Shown piece by piece: positions 1 through 8,829 of a stretch of 64,000 nt of DNA. This DNA is from Deltaproteobacteria bacterium (lineage in GTDB: Bacteria; Myxococcota_C; UBA6777). The translations under genes and the position numbers were made by a program. Positions within the stretch are counted from its first letter, which is position 1. Each line of letters opens with the position of its first letter. Where the stretch lies: NCBI GenBank assembly GCA_006226375.1, contig SBHC01000058.1, positions 1 to 64,000 of the forward strand, in the 5' to 3' direction. The notes beneath the pieces were generated by a model, which was not told where the DNA came from, ran no database searches, and saw nothing but the letters and a program-made list of their open reading frames with translations.

Positions 1-30
1 GTGACTTAAGTCACCTTCCGAAGAAGGTGA
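1..30 (-). terminator. Hairpins downstream of hppA, possible terminator
   Basis: Positions 11-18 and 23-30 form a perfect 8-bp stem. Read on the minus strand its loop is TTCG closed by a C-G pair, a very stable tetraloop type. Positions 1-14 (GTGACTTAAGTCAC) are a separate perfect palindrome. Both lie 30-60 nt after the hppA stop. No T-run follows, so termination is only inferred. Confidence 0.35.
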
Positions 31-59
31 ATCAAGCCCAAGGTGCTTCTGAACTCACA

Positions 60-2546
60 TTAGCGGCGCGCTGCCGGAGCCGTAGTCGGGCGGGTCGGAG
101 CTGGCGCAGCAGCACGAACTGGCGCAGCAGCACGAGCTGGAGCGGGTGCAGGTGCTGGAGCCGTGCGACGAGCCGGGGCAGGAGCCGGAGCGGTACGACG
201 AGCAGGCGCGGGTGCCGGAGCGGTACGACGAGCCGGCGCGGGTGCTGGAGCGGTACGACGAGCCGGAGCGGGTGCTGGAGCGGTGCGTCGAGCCGGGGCA
301 GGTGCCGGAGCGGTACGACGAGCCGGAGCGGGTGCTGGAGCAGTGCGTCGAGCCGGAGCGGGCGCAGGCTTCACATTGCGTCGAGCGGGAGCAGGTGCAG
401 TCGCACGACGGGTCGTGTTGGGAGCAGCGTTGGCCTTCTTGTCACGGTTCATGTGGTAGTTCATCAAGGAGGGAGCCATCACGAGCGCGATAACACTGAT
501 CAACTTGATGAGAATGTTGAGGGAGGGACCAGCGGTATCTTTGAACGGATCGCCCACGGTGTCGCCCACAACGGAAGCCTTGTGAGTGTCGGAGTTCTTA
601 CCACCGAAGTTACCCAACTCCACATACTTCTTCGCGTTATCCCAAGCACCACCAGCGTTGGACATAAAGATCGCCAAGAGAACACCAGAGACGGTGGTAC
701 CCGCGAGCAGACCAGCCAAAGCGGAGAGGCTGAAGAAGCCAACAATGATGGGAGAAACAACAGCCAGAAGGCCAGGCAGAATCATCTTACGAAGGGAAGC
801 TTTGGTGGAGATTTCCACACACTTACGGTGGTCAGCTTTGACGCCTTCCTTACCTTCTTTCAGTCCGGGAATTTCACGGAACTGACGACGAACTTCTTCG
901 ATCATGTCTTTGGCAGCAGCGCCCACAGCGTCCATCGCGAAAGCGGAGAACAAGAAGGGAAGCATACCACCGATCAAGATACCAATCATGACCTGGGGAT
1001 CGGTGATGGCAAAGGAGATTTTTGCGCCACCAGAAACCAGGGTGGTTTGGAACGAAGAGAAGAGGGACAAAGCAGCGAGAGCAGCGGAGCCGATCGCAAA
1101 GCCTTTTCCGATAGCAGCGGTGGTGTTACCCACAGCGTCAAGTTTGTCAGTACGTTCGCGAACTTCTTCGCCAAGTTCAGCCATTTCAGCGATACCACCC
1201 GCGTTATCAGCGATGGGACCGTAAGCGTCAACAGCCAACTGAACACCGGTGGTAGCGAGCATACCGAGGGCAGCCACAGCGATACCAAAGAGGCCAGCGA
1301 GGTAGAAGGAGACACCAATAGCAGCAGCCAAAACGAGGATGGGAGCAGCGGTGGACTGCATACCCACAGCGATACCAGAGATGATGGTGGTAGCGGAACC
1401 GGTTTGGCTTTGGTCAGCGATGTGCTTGACGGGCTTGAATTTGTAAGCGGTGTAGTATTCGCAGAGAATACCAATCAGAGCACCACCGACAAGACCAGCG
1501 GTAACGGACCAGAACACGTTGAGGCCGGTGATTTGCTTGCCACCCAACATTGCGGTGGGGAAAAGCTTCCAGCACATCACGTAGGTCACACCGATCATGA
1601 TGAACAGAGCACCAAAGGTACCGCGGTTCAGAGCTTGCTGGGGGTCACCACCTTCCGAGGTGCGAACGAAGTAGGTGCTTCCGATCGAAACCACGATGCC
1701 AGCAGCAGCCAGCAACAGGGGAAGAAGGATAACCTGAAGGTTGGGTTGTCCAGCCACAGTCATGGTGGCAGCGAGAACCATGGCGCTTACAACGGAAGCA
1801 ACATAGGACTCGAACAAGTCAGCACCCATACCAGCAACGTCACCCACGTTGTCACCAACGTTGTCGGCGATGGTTGCGGGGTTGCGGGGGTCATCTTCGG
1901 GGATTCCAGCTTCAACCTTACCGACGAGGTCAGCGCCGACGTCAGCAGCCTTGGTGTAGATACCACCACCCACGCGAGCGAACAGCGCGATGGAGGAAGC
2001 ACCCAAGGAGAAACCAGCGACAACCGAGAGAAGCACGCGAAGTTGCTCGGGGGTTTTGTAGCCAAACTTCATGGCGAATCCACCGATCAAGGCAGAGAGA
2101 CCGAGAACAGCAAGACCGACCACGGACATACCCATGACGGTACCACCGGAGAACGCGGTGCTGAGTGCTTTGTTCAGACCTTCGCGAGCGTTAGCAGCGG
2201 TACGGACGTTGGCCAAAGTAGCCACAGACATACCAGCCCATCCGGCAGCGGCGCTGAAGATGGCGCCCACCAGGAAGGAGATCGCTACAAACTCGTGGGT
2301 TCCGGGGCGGCCGCTGTTGATCACCCAAAGGATGACGAACACGACGATGACGAAGAACGACAAGATTTTGTATTCCGCAGAGAGAAACGCCATCGCACCT
2401 TCGCGGATGTCTTCAGCGATTTCTTTCATCCGGTCAGTACCCGGATCTTCTTTGCGGATTTCATTGGCCTTCATAAAGGCGAAGTACAAGCCTACAATAC
2501 CGATGAGCGCGCAGATGGCGACGCTCATCATCAGGAAATTGTCCAT
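60..2546 (-). CDS. hppA: Membrane-bound K+-dependent proton-translocating pyrophosphatase with repetitive C-terminal tail
   Basis: Integral membrane pyrophosphatase that couples PPi hydrolysis to ion pumping across the inner membrane. The pyrophosphate-binding signature [11 protein letters not shown] lies near residues 202-212, followed by the Asp-rich segment with DNVGDNVGD; the C-terminal Asp cluster [15 protein letters not shown] is also present. The [11 protein letters not shown] segment (about 473-483) has Ala and Gly where K+-independent enzymes carry Lys and Thr, so this is predicted to be the K+-dependent class; H+ versus Na+ transport cannot be told. The core ends near residue 700. 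It is followed by about 125 residues rich in Ala, Pro and Arg, with about seven copies of [10 protein letters not shown], which the family normally lacks. The chosen ATG follows GAGGAG at 8-nt spacing; an in-frame TTG lies seven codons upstream. Total 828 residues. Confidence 0.95.
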   Translation of the reverse strand: MDNFLMMSVAICALIGIVGLYFAFMKANEIRKEDPGTDRMKEIAEDIREGAMAFLSAEYKILSFFVIVVFVILWVINSGRPGTHEFVAISFLVGAIFSAAAGWAGMSVATLANVRTAANAREGLNKALSTAFSGGTVMGMSVVGLAVLGLSALIGGFAMKFGYKTPEQLRVLLSVVAGFSLGASSIALFARVGGGIYTKAADVGADLVGKVEAGIPEDDPRNPATIADNVGDNVGDVAGMGADLFESYVASVVSAMVLAATMTVAGQPNLQVILLPLLLAAAGIVVSIGSTYFVRTSEGGDPQQALNRGTFGALFIMIGVTYVMCWKLFPTAMLGGKQITGLNVFWSVTAGLVGGALIGILCEYYTAYKFKPVKHIADQSQTGSATTIISGIAVGMQSTAAPILVLAAAIGVSFYLAGLFGIAVAALGMLATTGVQLAVDAYGPIADNAGGIAEMAELGEEVRERTDKLDAVGNTTAAIGKGFAIGSAALAALSLFSSFQTTLVSGGAKISFAITDPQVMIGILIGGMLPFLFSAFAMDAVGAAAKDMIEEVRRQFREIPGLKEGKEGVKADHRKCVEISTKASLRKMILPGLLAVVSPIIVGFFSLSALAGLLAGTTVSGVLLAIFMSNAGGAWDNAKKYVELGNFGGKNSDTHKASVVGDTVGDPFKDTAGPSLNILIKLISVIALVMAPSLMNYHMNRDKKANAAPNTTRRATAPAPARRNVKPAPAPARRTAPAPAPARRTAPAPAPARRTAPAPAPARRTAPAPAPARRTAPAPAPARRTAPAPAPARRTAPAPAPAPARAAAPVRAAAPAPTRPTTAPAARR
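163..372 (-). repeat. 30-bp tandem repeat in hppA 3' end
   Basis: About seven near-identical 30-bp units encode a ten-residue Arg-Arg-Thr-(Ala-Pro)3-Ala module in the HppA C-terminal tail. The units differ at a few third positions. Copy number could change by slippage or recombination without breaking the frame. Confidence 0.85.
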
Positions 2547-2608
2547 CGTTAAGAACTCCTCTTCCAACTAGCTCATCAAGGTGTGTTGCCTTGTGAGAAA
2601 AGGTTCAG

Positions 2609-2645
2609 AAAAAAGCCAGTGACACATCGACACGAGACGTGCTGG
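2609..2645 (-). terminator. Possible terminator between pth and hppA
   Basis: On the minus strand an imperfect hairpin closed by CCAG/CTGG is followed by CTTTTTT (the A-run at 2609-2614 on the plus strand). It lies about 70 nt downstream of the pth stop and before hppA. The stem is weak, so confidence is low. Confidence 0.3.
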
Positions 2646-2711
2646 TTTCCGGCATAACGCAGAGAAGGGCGAGTCAACAACAGGAAGGCATGCGATGCCA
2701 AAAGAGCGTGA

Positions 2712-3353
2712 CTACTTCTCGCCCGAAGGACTGTTCCCTGGTGGTGTATCTAGGTTGTCGTTTTCATCAGTCGGAACAGAGATACGGCGACCGTTCCATT
2801 GGTTCATCGCAGCAGCGACGCCATCTTCCACACAAGAGATTGTGACAGAGACAGCTTGTTGAACGGAAGCCTCCCACAAATCCTCCTCATCAGGAGAAGG
2901 TGGGTGCAAAACATAATCGGGAATGGAGATGTTGGGATCCGTGGGTCGGCCGATACCGAAACGTAACCTTGGGTACGAGCGGGTCTCTAGCTCTTGGCTG
3001 AGAGACAAAAGCCCTCGGTGTCCTGCTTCGCCGCCTCCCTTCTTGAGCTTGAGTCGTCCCAAAGGGAGCTCCAACTCATCGTGAATCACCAGGATTTGGT
3101 CAGGAGGCACCTGGTACAGGTCTGCAAGAGGGGCAACCGACTCACCGCTGAGGTTCATATACGTAAGGGGTTTAACCAGGATCACGTCCGTAGACCCGAT
3201 GCGACCTTCGAAAAGTTCGCCTCGGAATCTTGGCTGTGAAGCGGTCAACCCCAACGTATTCGACAAAGCGTCGATCACATGAAAGCCGGCGTTATGACGA
3301 TCGCGCACGTACTGCAAGCCAGGATTTCCCAAGCCTACCACGATCCATTTCAC
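2712..3353 (-). CDS. pth: Peptidyl-tRNA hydrolase
   Basis: Releases tRNA from peptidyl-tRNAs that drop off ribosomes. The N-terminal VVGLGNPG motif with Asn10, the catalytic His20 (in RHNAGF), Asn67 (YMNLSG) and Asp92 (VIHDEL) match the family active site. The position of E. coli Asn114 is Arg here (AGHRGL). It starts with GTG, preceded by GAAAGG. At 213 residues it is slightly longer than the E. coli enzyme, with a polar C-terminal extension. It lies 49 bp downstream of rplY on the same strand, the common rplY-pth arrangement. Confidence 0.95.
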   Translation of the reverse strand: MKWIVVGLGNPGLQYVRDRHNAGFHVIDALSNTLGLTASQPRFRGELFEGRIGSTDVILVKPLTYMNLSGESVAPLADLYQVPPDQILVIHDELELPLGRLKLKKGGGEAGHRGLLSLSQELETRSYPRLRFGIGRPTDPNISIPDYVLHPPSPDEEDLWEASVQQAVSVTISCVEDGVAAAMNQWNGRRISVPTDENDNLDTPPGNSPSGEK

Positions 3354-3402
3354 GGTCGGTACCTTTCAAGCATCGTACATCCCATTGCCGCAAAGGGAAG
3401 AA

Positions 3403-4005
3403 TTATGCTTCTCCCTCTTCACCTTCTTCATCATCTTCCACCAACCCAGCGGGAGCGGAGATGGTCACCAAGGTCAGCTTAACATCATCAACAAACTCAA
3501 CTCCTTCGGGGAGTTGAACGTCTCCAACGTGAAGAGCTTGGTTCAAGCCCAGCCCGGTCACATCCACGTGAATCACACGGGGGATATCCGCGGGCAAGCA
3601 GCGCACATTGATATCACGACGGATGACATCAGCGATACCACCTTGCACCATACCGATGGGGCGACCGTCATAAGACAGCTTGACCGAGACGTTGACCGGC
3701 TCGTTGACATCCACGAGAGCAAAGTCTGCGTGGAGAATGTCGCGAGACACAGGGTCACGTTGCAGCTCACGCAACATCACAGTTTGGTCATCCACACTTC
3801 CACCATCAAACGTCAAGGTCAAGAGAGTGTTCTTTCCCTTGTCACGCAGGATCTTCAGGAGAGGTCCTGGTGTCAGTTCGAAGTGAATGGGGTCGTTTCC
3901 TCCGGTGTAAGCAATCGCTGGTGCTTGACCGCTACGACGCAATTTGCGAGCATGGCTTTTTCCCATGTTGCTGCGTTCGCGTACCGACAGTGTGTTGGTT
4001 TCCAT
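3403..4005 (-). CDS. rplY: 50S ribosomal protein L25, long CTC form
   Basis: Binds 5S rRNA in the large subunit. At 200 residues it is the two-domain TL5/CTC form: an N-terminal L25 domain (about 1-95), a C-terminal beta domain, and an acidic tail ending EDDEEGEEGEA. The segments RKLRRSGQAPAIAYTGG and RDILHADFALVDVNEPV are typical of the family. The start ATG follows AGGAG. It is probably co-transcribed with pth. A strong minus-strand terminator at 4055-4084 separates it from the tRNA-Gln/spoVG unit, so it probably has its own promoter in the 50 bp before the start codon. Confidence 0.93.
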   Translation of the reverse strand: METNTLSVRERSNMGKSHARKLRRSGQAPAIAYTGGNDPIHFELTPGPLLKILRDKGKNTLLTLTFDGGSVDDQTVMLRELQRDPVSRDILHADFALVDVNEPVNVSVKLSYDGRPIGMVQGGIADVIRRDINVRCLPADIPRVIHVDVTGLGLNQALHVGDVQLPEGVEFVDDVKLTLVTISAPAGLVEDDEEGEEGEA

Positions 4006-4054
4006 TTTGCCTAGAACTCCTCTCAGCCGTTGATGATTCGGATGATTCTTACTT

Positions 4055-4084
4055 AAAAAGAAAAGGAGAAGCAGCCGCTTCTCC
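4055..4084 (-). terminator. Rho-independent terminator upstream of rplY
   Basis: A perfect 8-bp stem GGAGAAGC/GCTTCTCC (4065-4072 and 4077-4084) with a 4-nt loop is followed on the minus strand by TTTTCTTTTT (4055-4064). It would stop read-through from spoVG/tRNA-Gln before rplY. Confidence 0.75.
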
Positions 4085-4224
4085 GAGACATCTGAAGAAT
4101 CGTTGGATTCTCAACTTCGGCTGCTTGATGGTAGGAAGGTTACGTTTGACTCGCTTGTGTGAGTCCGTTGGCCTCCACCTTGAGTTGAATCCCCTTCAAA
4201 AGGGGAAGGTTAATGCTATGCCTC

Positions 4225-4287
4225 AAACACAAAAACAGAGATGACACAAAGCCCATCCTCAACGAATGAGCTTTATGTATCATCTCT
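4225..4287 (-). terminator. Terminator of tRNA-Gln
   Basis: A long hairpin starts 6 nt after the tRNA 3' end. AGAGATGA (4237-4244) pairs with TCATCTCT (4280-4287), and about eight more base pairs follow with one mismatch and one bulge. The minus strand then reads GTTTTTGTGTTT. This fits a dedicated tRNA terminator. Confidence 0.65.
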
Positions 4288-4293
4288 AGATAG

Positions 4294-4365
4294 CTGGGGC
4301 GGTAGGATTCGAACCTACGAATATCGGACCCAAAACCCGATGCCTTGCCGCTTGGCGACGCCCCA
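4294..4365 (-). tRNA. tRNA-Gln (anticodon TTG)
   Basis: A cloverleaf of 72 nt begins TGGGGC with a matching GCCCCA 3' strand and discriminator G. The anticodon stem is TCGGG/TCCGA with loop TTTTGGG, giving anticodon TTG. The T-arm contains GGTTCGAATCC. CCA is not encoded. It sits between spoVG and rplY on the same strand, with its own hairpin terminator. Confidence 0.95.
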
Positions 4366-4412
4366 ATCATGCTCTCTTTTGGAGAGCAAGATATGAAAGA
4401 CTTGGTCGAAGT

Positions 4413-4766
4413 TTATTCGGCAGTCATGTCCATCATGACATTGGCGCTAACTTCGGAAGCGAGCAGTGCTGCAGTACCAGCATCTGCGATGTGCGCGACG
4501 TCTTGCCCACCAGTCACCATCTCATCTTGATAAGCAGCGAGAATAACCTGCTCCATCTCTCGACGAGTGTCACTGTTCAAGGGATGAGCAATGTCTTTAA
4601 AAGAGCCATCGCGCGTTTTCTTGCTAGGCATAGCGACAAACATGCCGTTCTTGCCATTAATCACTTTGAGATCTCGAACGATAAAACAATCATCCAAAGT
4701 GATTGTCACATAGGCTTTCAGTTTCTCTTCCTCAACAGGAAAGACCTTCACCTCTGTAATCTGCAT
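4413..4766 (-). CDS. spoVG: SpoVG family regulator
   Basis: Small RNA/DNA-binding regulator known from sporulation and septation control in Firmicutes and also found in deltaproteobacteria and spirochaetes. The sequence shows the conserved MQITEVKVFPV start, a KAYVTITLDDCFIVRDLKVI segment, MPSKKTRDG, and DIAHPLNSDTR. An ATG start preceded by GGGAG is preferred over the TTG one codon upstream, giving 117 residues. The C-terminal extension beyond the core is short and Ala-rich. Its upstream region carries a perfect 8-bp inverted repeat (4798-4836). tRNA-Gln lies 48 bp downstream. Confidence 0.93.
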   Translation of the reverse strand: MQITEVKVFPVEEEKLKAYVTITLDDCFIVRDLKVINGKNGMFVAMPSKKTRDGSFKDIAHPLNSDTRREMEQVILAAYQDEMVTGGQDVAHIADAGTAALLASEVSANVMMDMTAE

Positions 4767-4797
4767 CAACGGCTCCCTTCCCGAATGTCTACCCTAC

Positions 4798-4836
4798 TGA
4801 CGCAACGCAAAGAATAGAGCATATACCATTGCGTCA
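4798..4836. promoter_or_regulatory. Inverted repeat TGACGCAA-N23-TTGCGTCA upstream of spoVG
   Basis: Two perfect 8-bp half-sites (4798-4805 and 4829-4836) are centred 31 bp apart, close to three helical turns, and end 32 bp before the spoVG start. The arrangement could be a paired operator or a 5'-UTR hairpin. No regulator is identified. Confidence 0.4.
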
Positions 4837-5053
4837 GACTTGCTGTGTATCTTGATAGCCCGATGGGCTAGAGGGGAATCAAAACTTTCGCACCTAACTT
4901 GCTAATGGCTTATCCGTATAGCGTATCCCAGAAGAAGAATCAATAGCTTTTTTTCGCTATTTCAACTTCGCTTTGCTCTGGGCTTTTTGGGCCAACCAAA
5001 AGCGGAACGAGGAAAGCGTATACACCTGCCATTAAATATTGTCAAGCAATTTG

Positions 5054-6574
5054 TCACAGATTTCTTTCCTCCGAGCGGGCTTCGGCTTCGCCATGGATGT
5101 CATCATCATCCTCAAGCGTTTCGACATCCCCTTCATTTTGCAAGACAAATGAGCCCTGACTTGATTCATCACTGGCCCCAGACGGCTCATCGCTCCCAAC
5201 AAGCGGAAGACCCGTGGCAGGGTCTATCTCGCCCAAGATATCTCCCAGCCGATCGACAAAACGTTCGCGTTCTTTGGGCGAGACATCCCCGACGAGGATC
5301 TCTTGCTTAAGAGCGACAGCCCAATCCGCCAAGTCATCTGCGGCCTGCATAAACCTCGTATCATCCGAGATTAAGCGTGTAAAAACCTTACGCTCCAAGG
5401 CGTCACGATCGATCCGCCCATCGTCCAAAAGAAAGTCTTCTTCGCCACCGAGTTTGCGTGGGATCGTACGGTTGTGATGTCGAAAGATCGCAGCCCCAAG
5501 CTGTTCAACAACCCAAGGTTCCAGCTCAGCAAGAGGCACTTCGGAGAACGGAAAGCCCAGAGTTCCCGTAAGTTCGAGGTAGCAGATCGGATCGACAAAC
5601 GTGAGATCGGAGGGAAACTCGTTGCGACAGATCTCAAGCTTCTCCCTCCCCTCCCCTTCGATCAGGTCACGGATCGCTTGCTCCAATTGGATCGGAGTGG
5701 AATACAAATCACAGGACAATGACATCCAAACCACAGGGCGACGTCTGTAATCGGAGAGATGCTCCGCTTCCACAACAGGCTTCTCTCCGTCAAGCTCAAC
5801 AGAGACACGAAAGACGCCGTGCTTCTCGAAGTAGTCACTGATCTTTGTGACTTCCAACGAGCCCGGATTGAACATCCAATTTTGACGTTCATACTGCTTA
5901 TGGATGTGACCCAACGCCAAGTAATCGACATAAGGCCTTAACTTAATAAACTGCTCGTACTCAGCGCCGCCTGAAGATGACCCCACATAATCGGTAAGGC
6001 CACCGTGAAACAGAAGGATCGTAAACGCAGCAGGAGGCAAGACAGCAAGACCAGCCACAATGCTGTCGATCATCGTCTCCGCCCTGGTGCCATACCACTG
6101 CGTCCCAATCACTCGCACTCCACCGGGAAGATCGTAGTATCCACCACAAAGATCTTCAGCATCCCATGGGTCAAAGAGCACCTCGCCTTCCTCTACACGA
6201 TCTTGCAGATAGTGAAGGAAGCCTTCCCCTGCCAGGTAATTGTACCAGTTGGGTTCCCCTCGGTAGCGATGCTGCGCGGTGTCATGGTTCCCTTCGGAAG
6301 CAAACACAGGAATTCCTTCATCGCGCAGAAGGCTCAACACATAGGAAGCCCGCGACAAGGTAATGGGCTGAAGATTGCGACTGTCAAAGAGGTCGCCAGG
6401 AATCACCACGAAGTCAACTTGTGGAGGGTCACCGTCTTGTAGGGGTAGAGCGAAGCGTTCAACAACACTTTCAAATGCGAGGAAGAAGTCGCGCTGACGT
6501 TCTTTGCTTTGGTAGTGGGGACAACCGAGATGAACGTCAGAGACATGGAGGAAGCGGAAGGATGAGGGGTTCAC
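5054..6574 (-). CDS. SbcD/Mre11-like calcineurin-type metallophosphoesterase (DNA exonuclease family)
   Basis: Predicted two-metal DNA nuclease of the SbcD/Mre11 type. The phosphoesterase motifs occur in order: DVH (Asp13, His15), GDLFDS, GNHD, a FHGG segment and GHIH. The length is 506 residues. The segment after about residue 280 would be the capping region, and the C-terminal 60 residues are Ser- and acid-rich ([12 protein letters not shown]). No sbcC/rad50 ATPase gene is adjacent, so the partner is elsewhere or absent. The start ATG overlaps the infA stop as ATGA, which implies translational coupling to infA. SbcD itself versus a related Mre11-family nuclease cannot be decided here. Confidence 0.8.
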   Translation of the reverse strand: MNPSSFRFLHVSDVHLGCPHYQSKERQRDFFLAFESVVERFALPLQDGDPPQVDFVVIPGDLFDSRNLQPITLSRASYVLSLLRDEGIPVFASEGNHDTAQHRYRGEPNWYNYLAGEGFLHYLQDRVEEGEVLFDPWDAEDLCGGYYDLPGGVRVIGTQWYGTRAETMIDSIVAGLAVLPPAAFTILLFHGGLTDYVGSSSGGAEYEQFIKLRPYVDYLALGHIHKQYERQNWMFNPGSLEVTKISDYFEKHGVFRVSVELDGEKPVVEAEHLSDYRRRPVVWMSLSCDLYSTPIQLEQAIRDLIEGEGREKLEICRNEFPSDLTFVDPICYLELTGTLGFPFSEVPLAELEPWVVEQLGAAIFRHHNRTIPRKLGGEEDFLLDDGRIDRDALERKVFTRLISDDTRFMQAADDLADWAVALKQEILVGDVSPKERERFVDRLGDILGEIDPATGLPLVGSDEPSGASDESSQGSFVLQNEGDVETLEDDDDIHGEAEARSEERNL

Positions 6575-6789
6575 TTGCTGCGGTAAACGATGCGTCCCCG
6601 CGTCAAATCGTAGGGGCTCAACTCAACGGTTACCTTGTCACCTGGCAGGATACGAATGAAGAACTTACGCATCCGGCCCGAGATATGGGCCAACACTTGG
6701 TGACCGTTTTCCAGTTTTACACGGAACATTGCGTTGGGGAGTGCTTCTTCCACTTCCCCTTCCATTTCAATTGCTTCTTCTTTAGCCAA
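6571..6789 (-). CDS. infA: Translation initiation factor IF-1
   Basis: OB-fold factor that binds the 30S A-site during initiation. The 72 residues match the standard length, with the typical [13 protein letters not shown] start and the [30 protein letters not shown] core. The start codon is TTG, preceded by AGAGGTGAT; the nearby ATG is out of frame. The weak start codon is notable for an abundant essential protein. It overlaps the downstream nuclease gene by ATGA. Confidence 0.96.
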   Translation of the reverse strand: MAKEEAIEMEGEVEEALPNAMFRVKLENGHQVLAHISGRMRKFFIRILPGDKVTVELSPYDLTRGRIVYRSK

Positions 6790-7016
6790 ACCATCACCTC
6801 TTGTAAGTTATCGCACGTGGATGCATCAGGCCCATCCAACTAGACGGCTGCAACATCTCTGTCGGCCAAGCCACCTAAGACCCTACCACTGCGGGTTTTT
6901 TTGTTTCAGAAGACACTGAAGACCGGCGCAGGACAGCGGGTCTTGGATTCAATTGGCTGCACATCCTAACACAAAACTTGCGAAAAATCACCCCTAAATT
7001 CTGACGAACAAGGCAG

Positions 7017-7044
7017 TTGACGTTCTCTGTTTGGTTGTGATAGT
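7017..7044 (+). promoter_or_regulatory. Promoter of rph-rdgB
   Basis: TTGACG (7017-7022), a 16-bp spacer and GATAGT (7039-7044), with an upstream TG giving an extended -10 element. It sits 37 bp before the rph start in the infA/rph divergent region. Confidence 0.55.
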
Positions 7045-7080
7045 CCGGCCCTTCCCCCAAAGACGCAACAGGAGTCCAGA

Positions 7081-7809
7081 ATGCGCACAGACCGAGATGC
7101 AAACTCTCTACGTCCGATTAAGATAGAGCCTGGCTACGCTGCCCACACAGCCTCCGTGATCTTTCACATGGGAAACACCATTGTGAACTGCACAGCGAGC
7201 CTTTCCAACCAACCTCCCTCCTTTGTGGACGAAGGCACAGGATGGATCACCGCGGAATACGCGATGCTCCCAGGCTCCACTTCCCATCGTGTATCACGAG
7301 ACCGTGGCCGCAAGATCAGCGGACGAACCATGGAGATCCAGCGCCTGATTGGCCGCTCTCTCCGAGGCATTGCGGACCTCTCCGCGCTGGGGCCACGCTC
7401 GATCCAAATCGACTGTGACATTCTCAACGCCGACGGAGGCACCCGATGCGCTTCCATCACTGCGGCCTACATCGTGTTGGCCCAGACTCTCAACAAGCTT
7501 GAGGCGGAAGGCGAGCTCACAACATCCAAAGTGCTTCGCAGCGAAGTCGCCGCAGTCAGCCTCGGGCTCATCGACGGACAGCTGCTGCTTGATCTCCAAT
7601 ACACCGAAGACTACCTCGCCGATGTGGATCTTAACCTTATAATGACTGGCGACGGCTCCATCATCGAAGTTCAAGGAACGGCTGAAGGGAAGCCCTTCTC
7701 CAGAGACAACCTCAACGCGATGATGGACCTGGGAACCCAAGGCATTGAAGAGCTGGTTCGTCGCCAACGCGAGTACCTGGAAGCCCACCCTACACCCAGT
7801 CGACGATAA
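7081..7809 (+). CDS. rph: Ribonuclease PH
   Basis: Phosphorolytic 3'-5' exoribonuclease that trims tRNA 3' ends. The 242 residues match the family length. Characteristic segments are MRTDRDANSLRPI, SVIFHMGNTIVNCTAS, GWITAEYAMLPGST with the following RDRGRKISGRTMEIQRLIGR, and DCDILNADGGTR with ITAAY. The start ATG follows CAGGAG at good spacing. It is followed after 18 bp by rdgB, a very common pairing, so the two form an operon from the promoter at 7017. Confidence 0.96.
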   Translation: MRTDRDANSLRPIKIEPGYAAHTASVIFHMGNTIVNCTASLSNQPPSFVDEGTGWITAEYAMLPGSTSHRVSRDRGRKISGRTMEIQRLIGRSLRGIADLSALGPRSIQIDCDILNADGGTRCASITAAYIVLAQTLNKLEAEGELTTSKVLRSEVAAVSLGLIDGQLLLDLQYTEDYLADVDLNLIMTGDGSIIEVQGTAEGKPFSRDNLNAMMDLGTQGIEELVRRQREYLEAHPTPSRR

Positions 7810-7827
7810 GCCAGATGGGAGGACTTG

Positions 7828-8442
7828 ATGTCATCAGCCCAACGCCCCAAACAGATCGTAGTTTGCACACACAACGCTCACAAACTTGAAGAGATTGGGG
7901 CGATGCTTCAAGACCTCTCGATTGAGGTACTCTCCCCCAAAGACTTCCCCGGTCTACCAGAACCCGAAGAAACAGGCGACACCTTCCTGGCCAACGCCTT
8001 GATTAAAGCTGACTCGGCCCTGGCCTTTACTGGTATTCCAGCGTTGGCGGATGACTCAGGTCTAGTGGTCCCTGCTTTGAATGGTGACCCTGGCGTGCAT
8101 TCAGCCCGCTACGCTGGAGTAACGGGTCCAATCAAAGACAAAGCCAATCGCGACAAGTTGGTACAAGTGCTCCAAGCCAACCCTGAACTTGCTCGCCAAG
8201 CCCACTTTCATTGCTCGCTCGTCCTCCGCCTGAACCCTGACCATTACGAACACTTTGAAGGTCAGTGCAACGGCGAGATCATTGACGACGAACGAGGGGA
8301 ACACGGCTTTGGATACGACCCCATCTTCTTTTACCCCCCTGAACAAAAAACCCTCGCGGAGCTTCCCCCCACCATCAAAAACACCATAAGCCATCGAGCT
8401 CATGCGATCGTTCAACTCCGCCAGTGGCTAAAGAACGCCTAA
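7828..8442 (+). CDS. rdgB: Non-canonical purine NTP pyrophosphatase, RdgB/HAM1 family
   Basis: House-cleaning enzyme that converts ITP, dITP and XTP to monophosphates. The N-terminal motif CTHNAHKLEEI binds the triphosphate, ADDSGLVV carries the catalytic acid, and HGFGYDPIF and SHRAHA are the C-terminal signatures. ATG at 7828 follows GGGAGGAC and is preferred over the TTG one codon earlier. Length is 204 residues. It forms an operon with rph. Confidence 0.95.
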   Translation: MSSAQRPKQIVVCTHNAHKLEEIGAMLQDLSIEVLSPKDFPGLPEPEETGDTFLANALIKADSALAFTGIPALADDSGLVVPALNGDPGVHSARYAGVTGPIKDKANRDKLVQVLQANPELARQAHFHCSLVLRLNPDHYEHFEGQCNGEIIDDERGEHGFGYDPIFFYPPEQKTLAELPPTIKNTISHRAHAIVQLRQWLKNA

Positions 8443-8499
8443 CCCTTTCCAGCCTACTCTCCACAAATCATCAACAATGAAAGATGGGTATCCTTCCTC

Positions 8500-8829
8500 T
8501 TGGAGGCTGACCACATGCAACCTGATTCGATGCCGAAATGGACAGACGAGAAGCTAGAACAAGCCTATCGCGAACTTCGCCTGTTAAGCCAAGATCCTGA
8601 ATTGCGAGCTCAATACGAAGCCCAATTGAAAGAGATTCGAGACTACCAGGCTGGTATGCAAGATTCATACATGAAGGGAAAAGAAGAAGGCAAGGAAGAA
8701 GGTCGGCAGGAAGAACGCCGAGAGCTAGCACGCAACATGCTGGCGCAAGGACTAGAGATAGAGATGATTGCCTCTGTTACTGGACTCCCACTCCCAGTGC
8801 TACAGAACCTTTCCAACCAAGAAGACTAA
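8500..8829 (+). pseudogene. C-terminal remnant of an Rpn-family (PD-(D/E)XK) recombination-promoting nuclease
   Basis: This open frame encodes only the C-terminal helical part of Rpn/transposase-like nucleases: a DEKLEQAYRELRLLSQDPELR segment, the KGKEEGKEEGRQEERRE linker and a terminal EMIASVTGLPLPVLQNL helix-turn-helix-like segment. The catalytic N-terminal domain is missing. In the same frame, family-like residues (NNERWVSFL) extend upstream to about 8473, directly behind the rdgB stop. It is therefore read as a decayed insertion rather than a short intact gene. It ends overlapping the stop of the convergent membrane gene. Confidence 0.6.

Noticed and set aside
27-2552. 841-codon open frame antisense to hppA
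   Set aside because: It mirrors hppA codon for codon, its product is Ser/Gly/Arg/Asp-rich low complexity, and hppA has clear family motifs. It is open because of codon bias in the true gene.
6879-6902. GGG-T7 terminator-like sequence on the plus strand between infA and rph
   Set aside because: The stem is only three to four base pairs and no plus-strand gene lies upstream.
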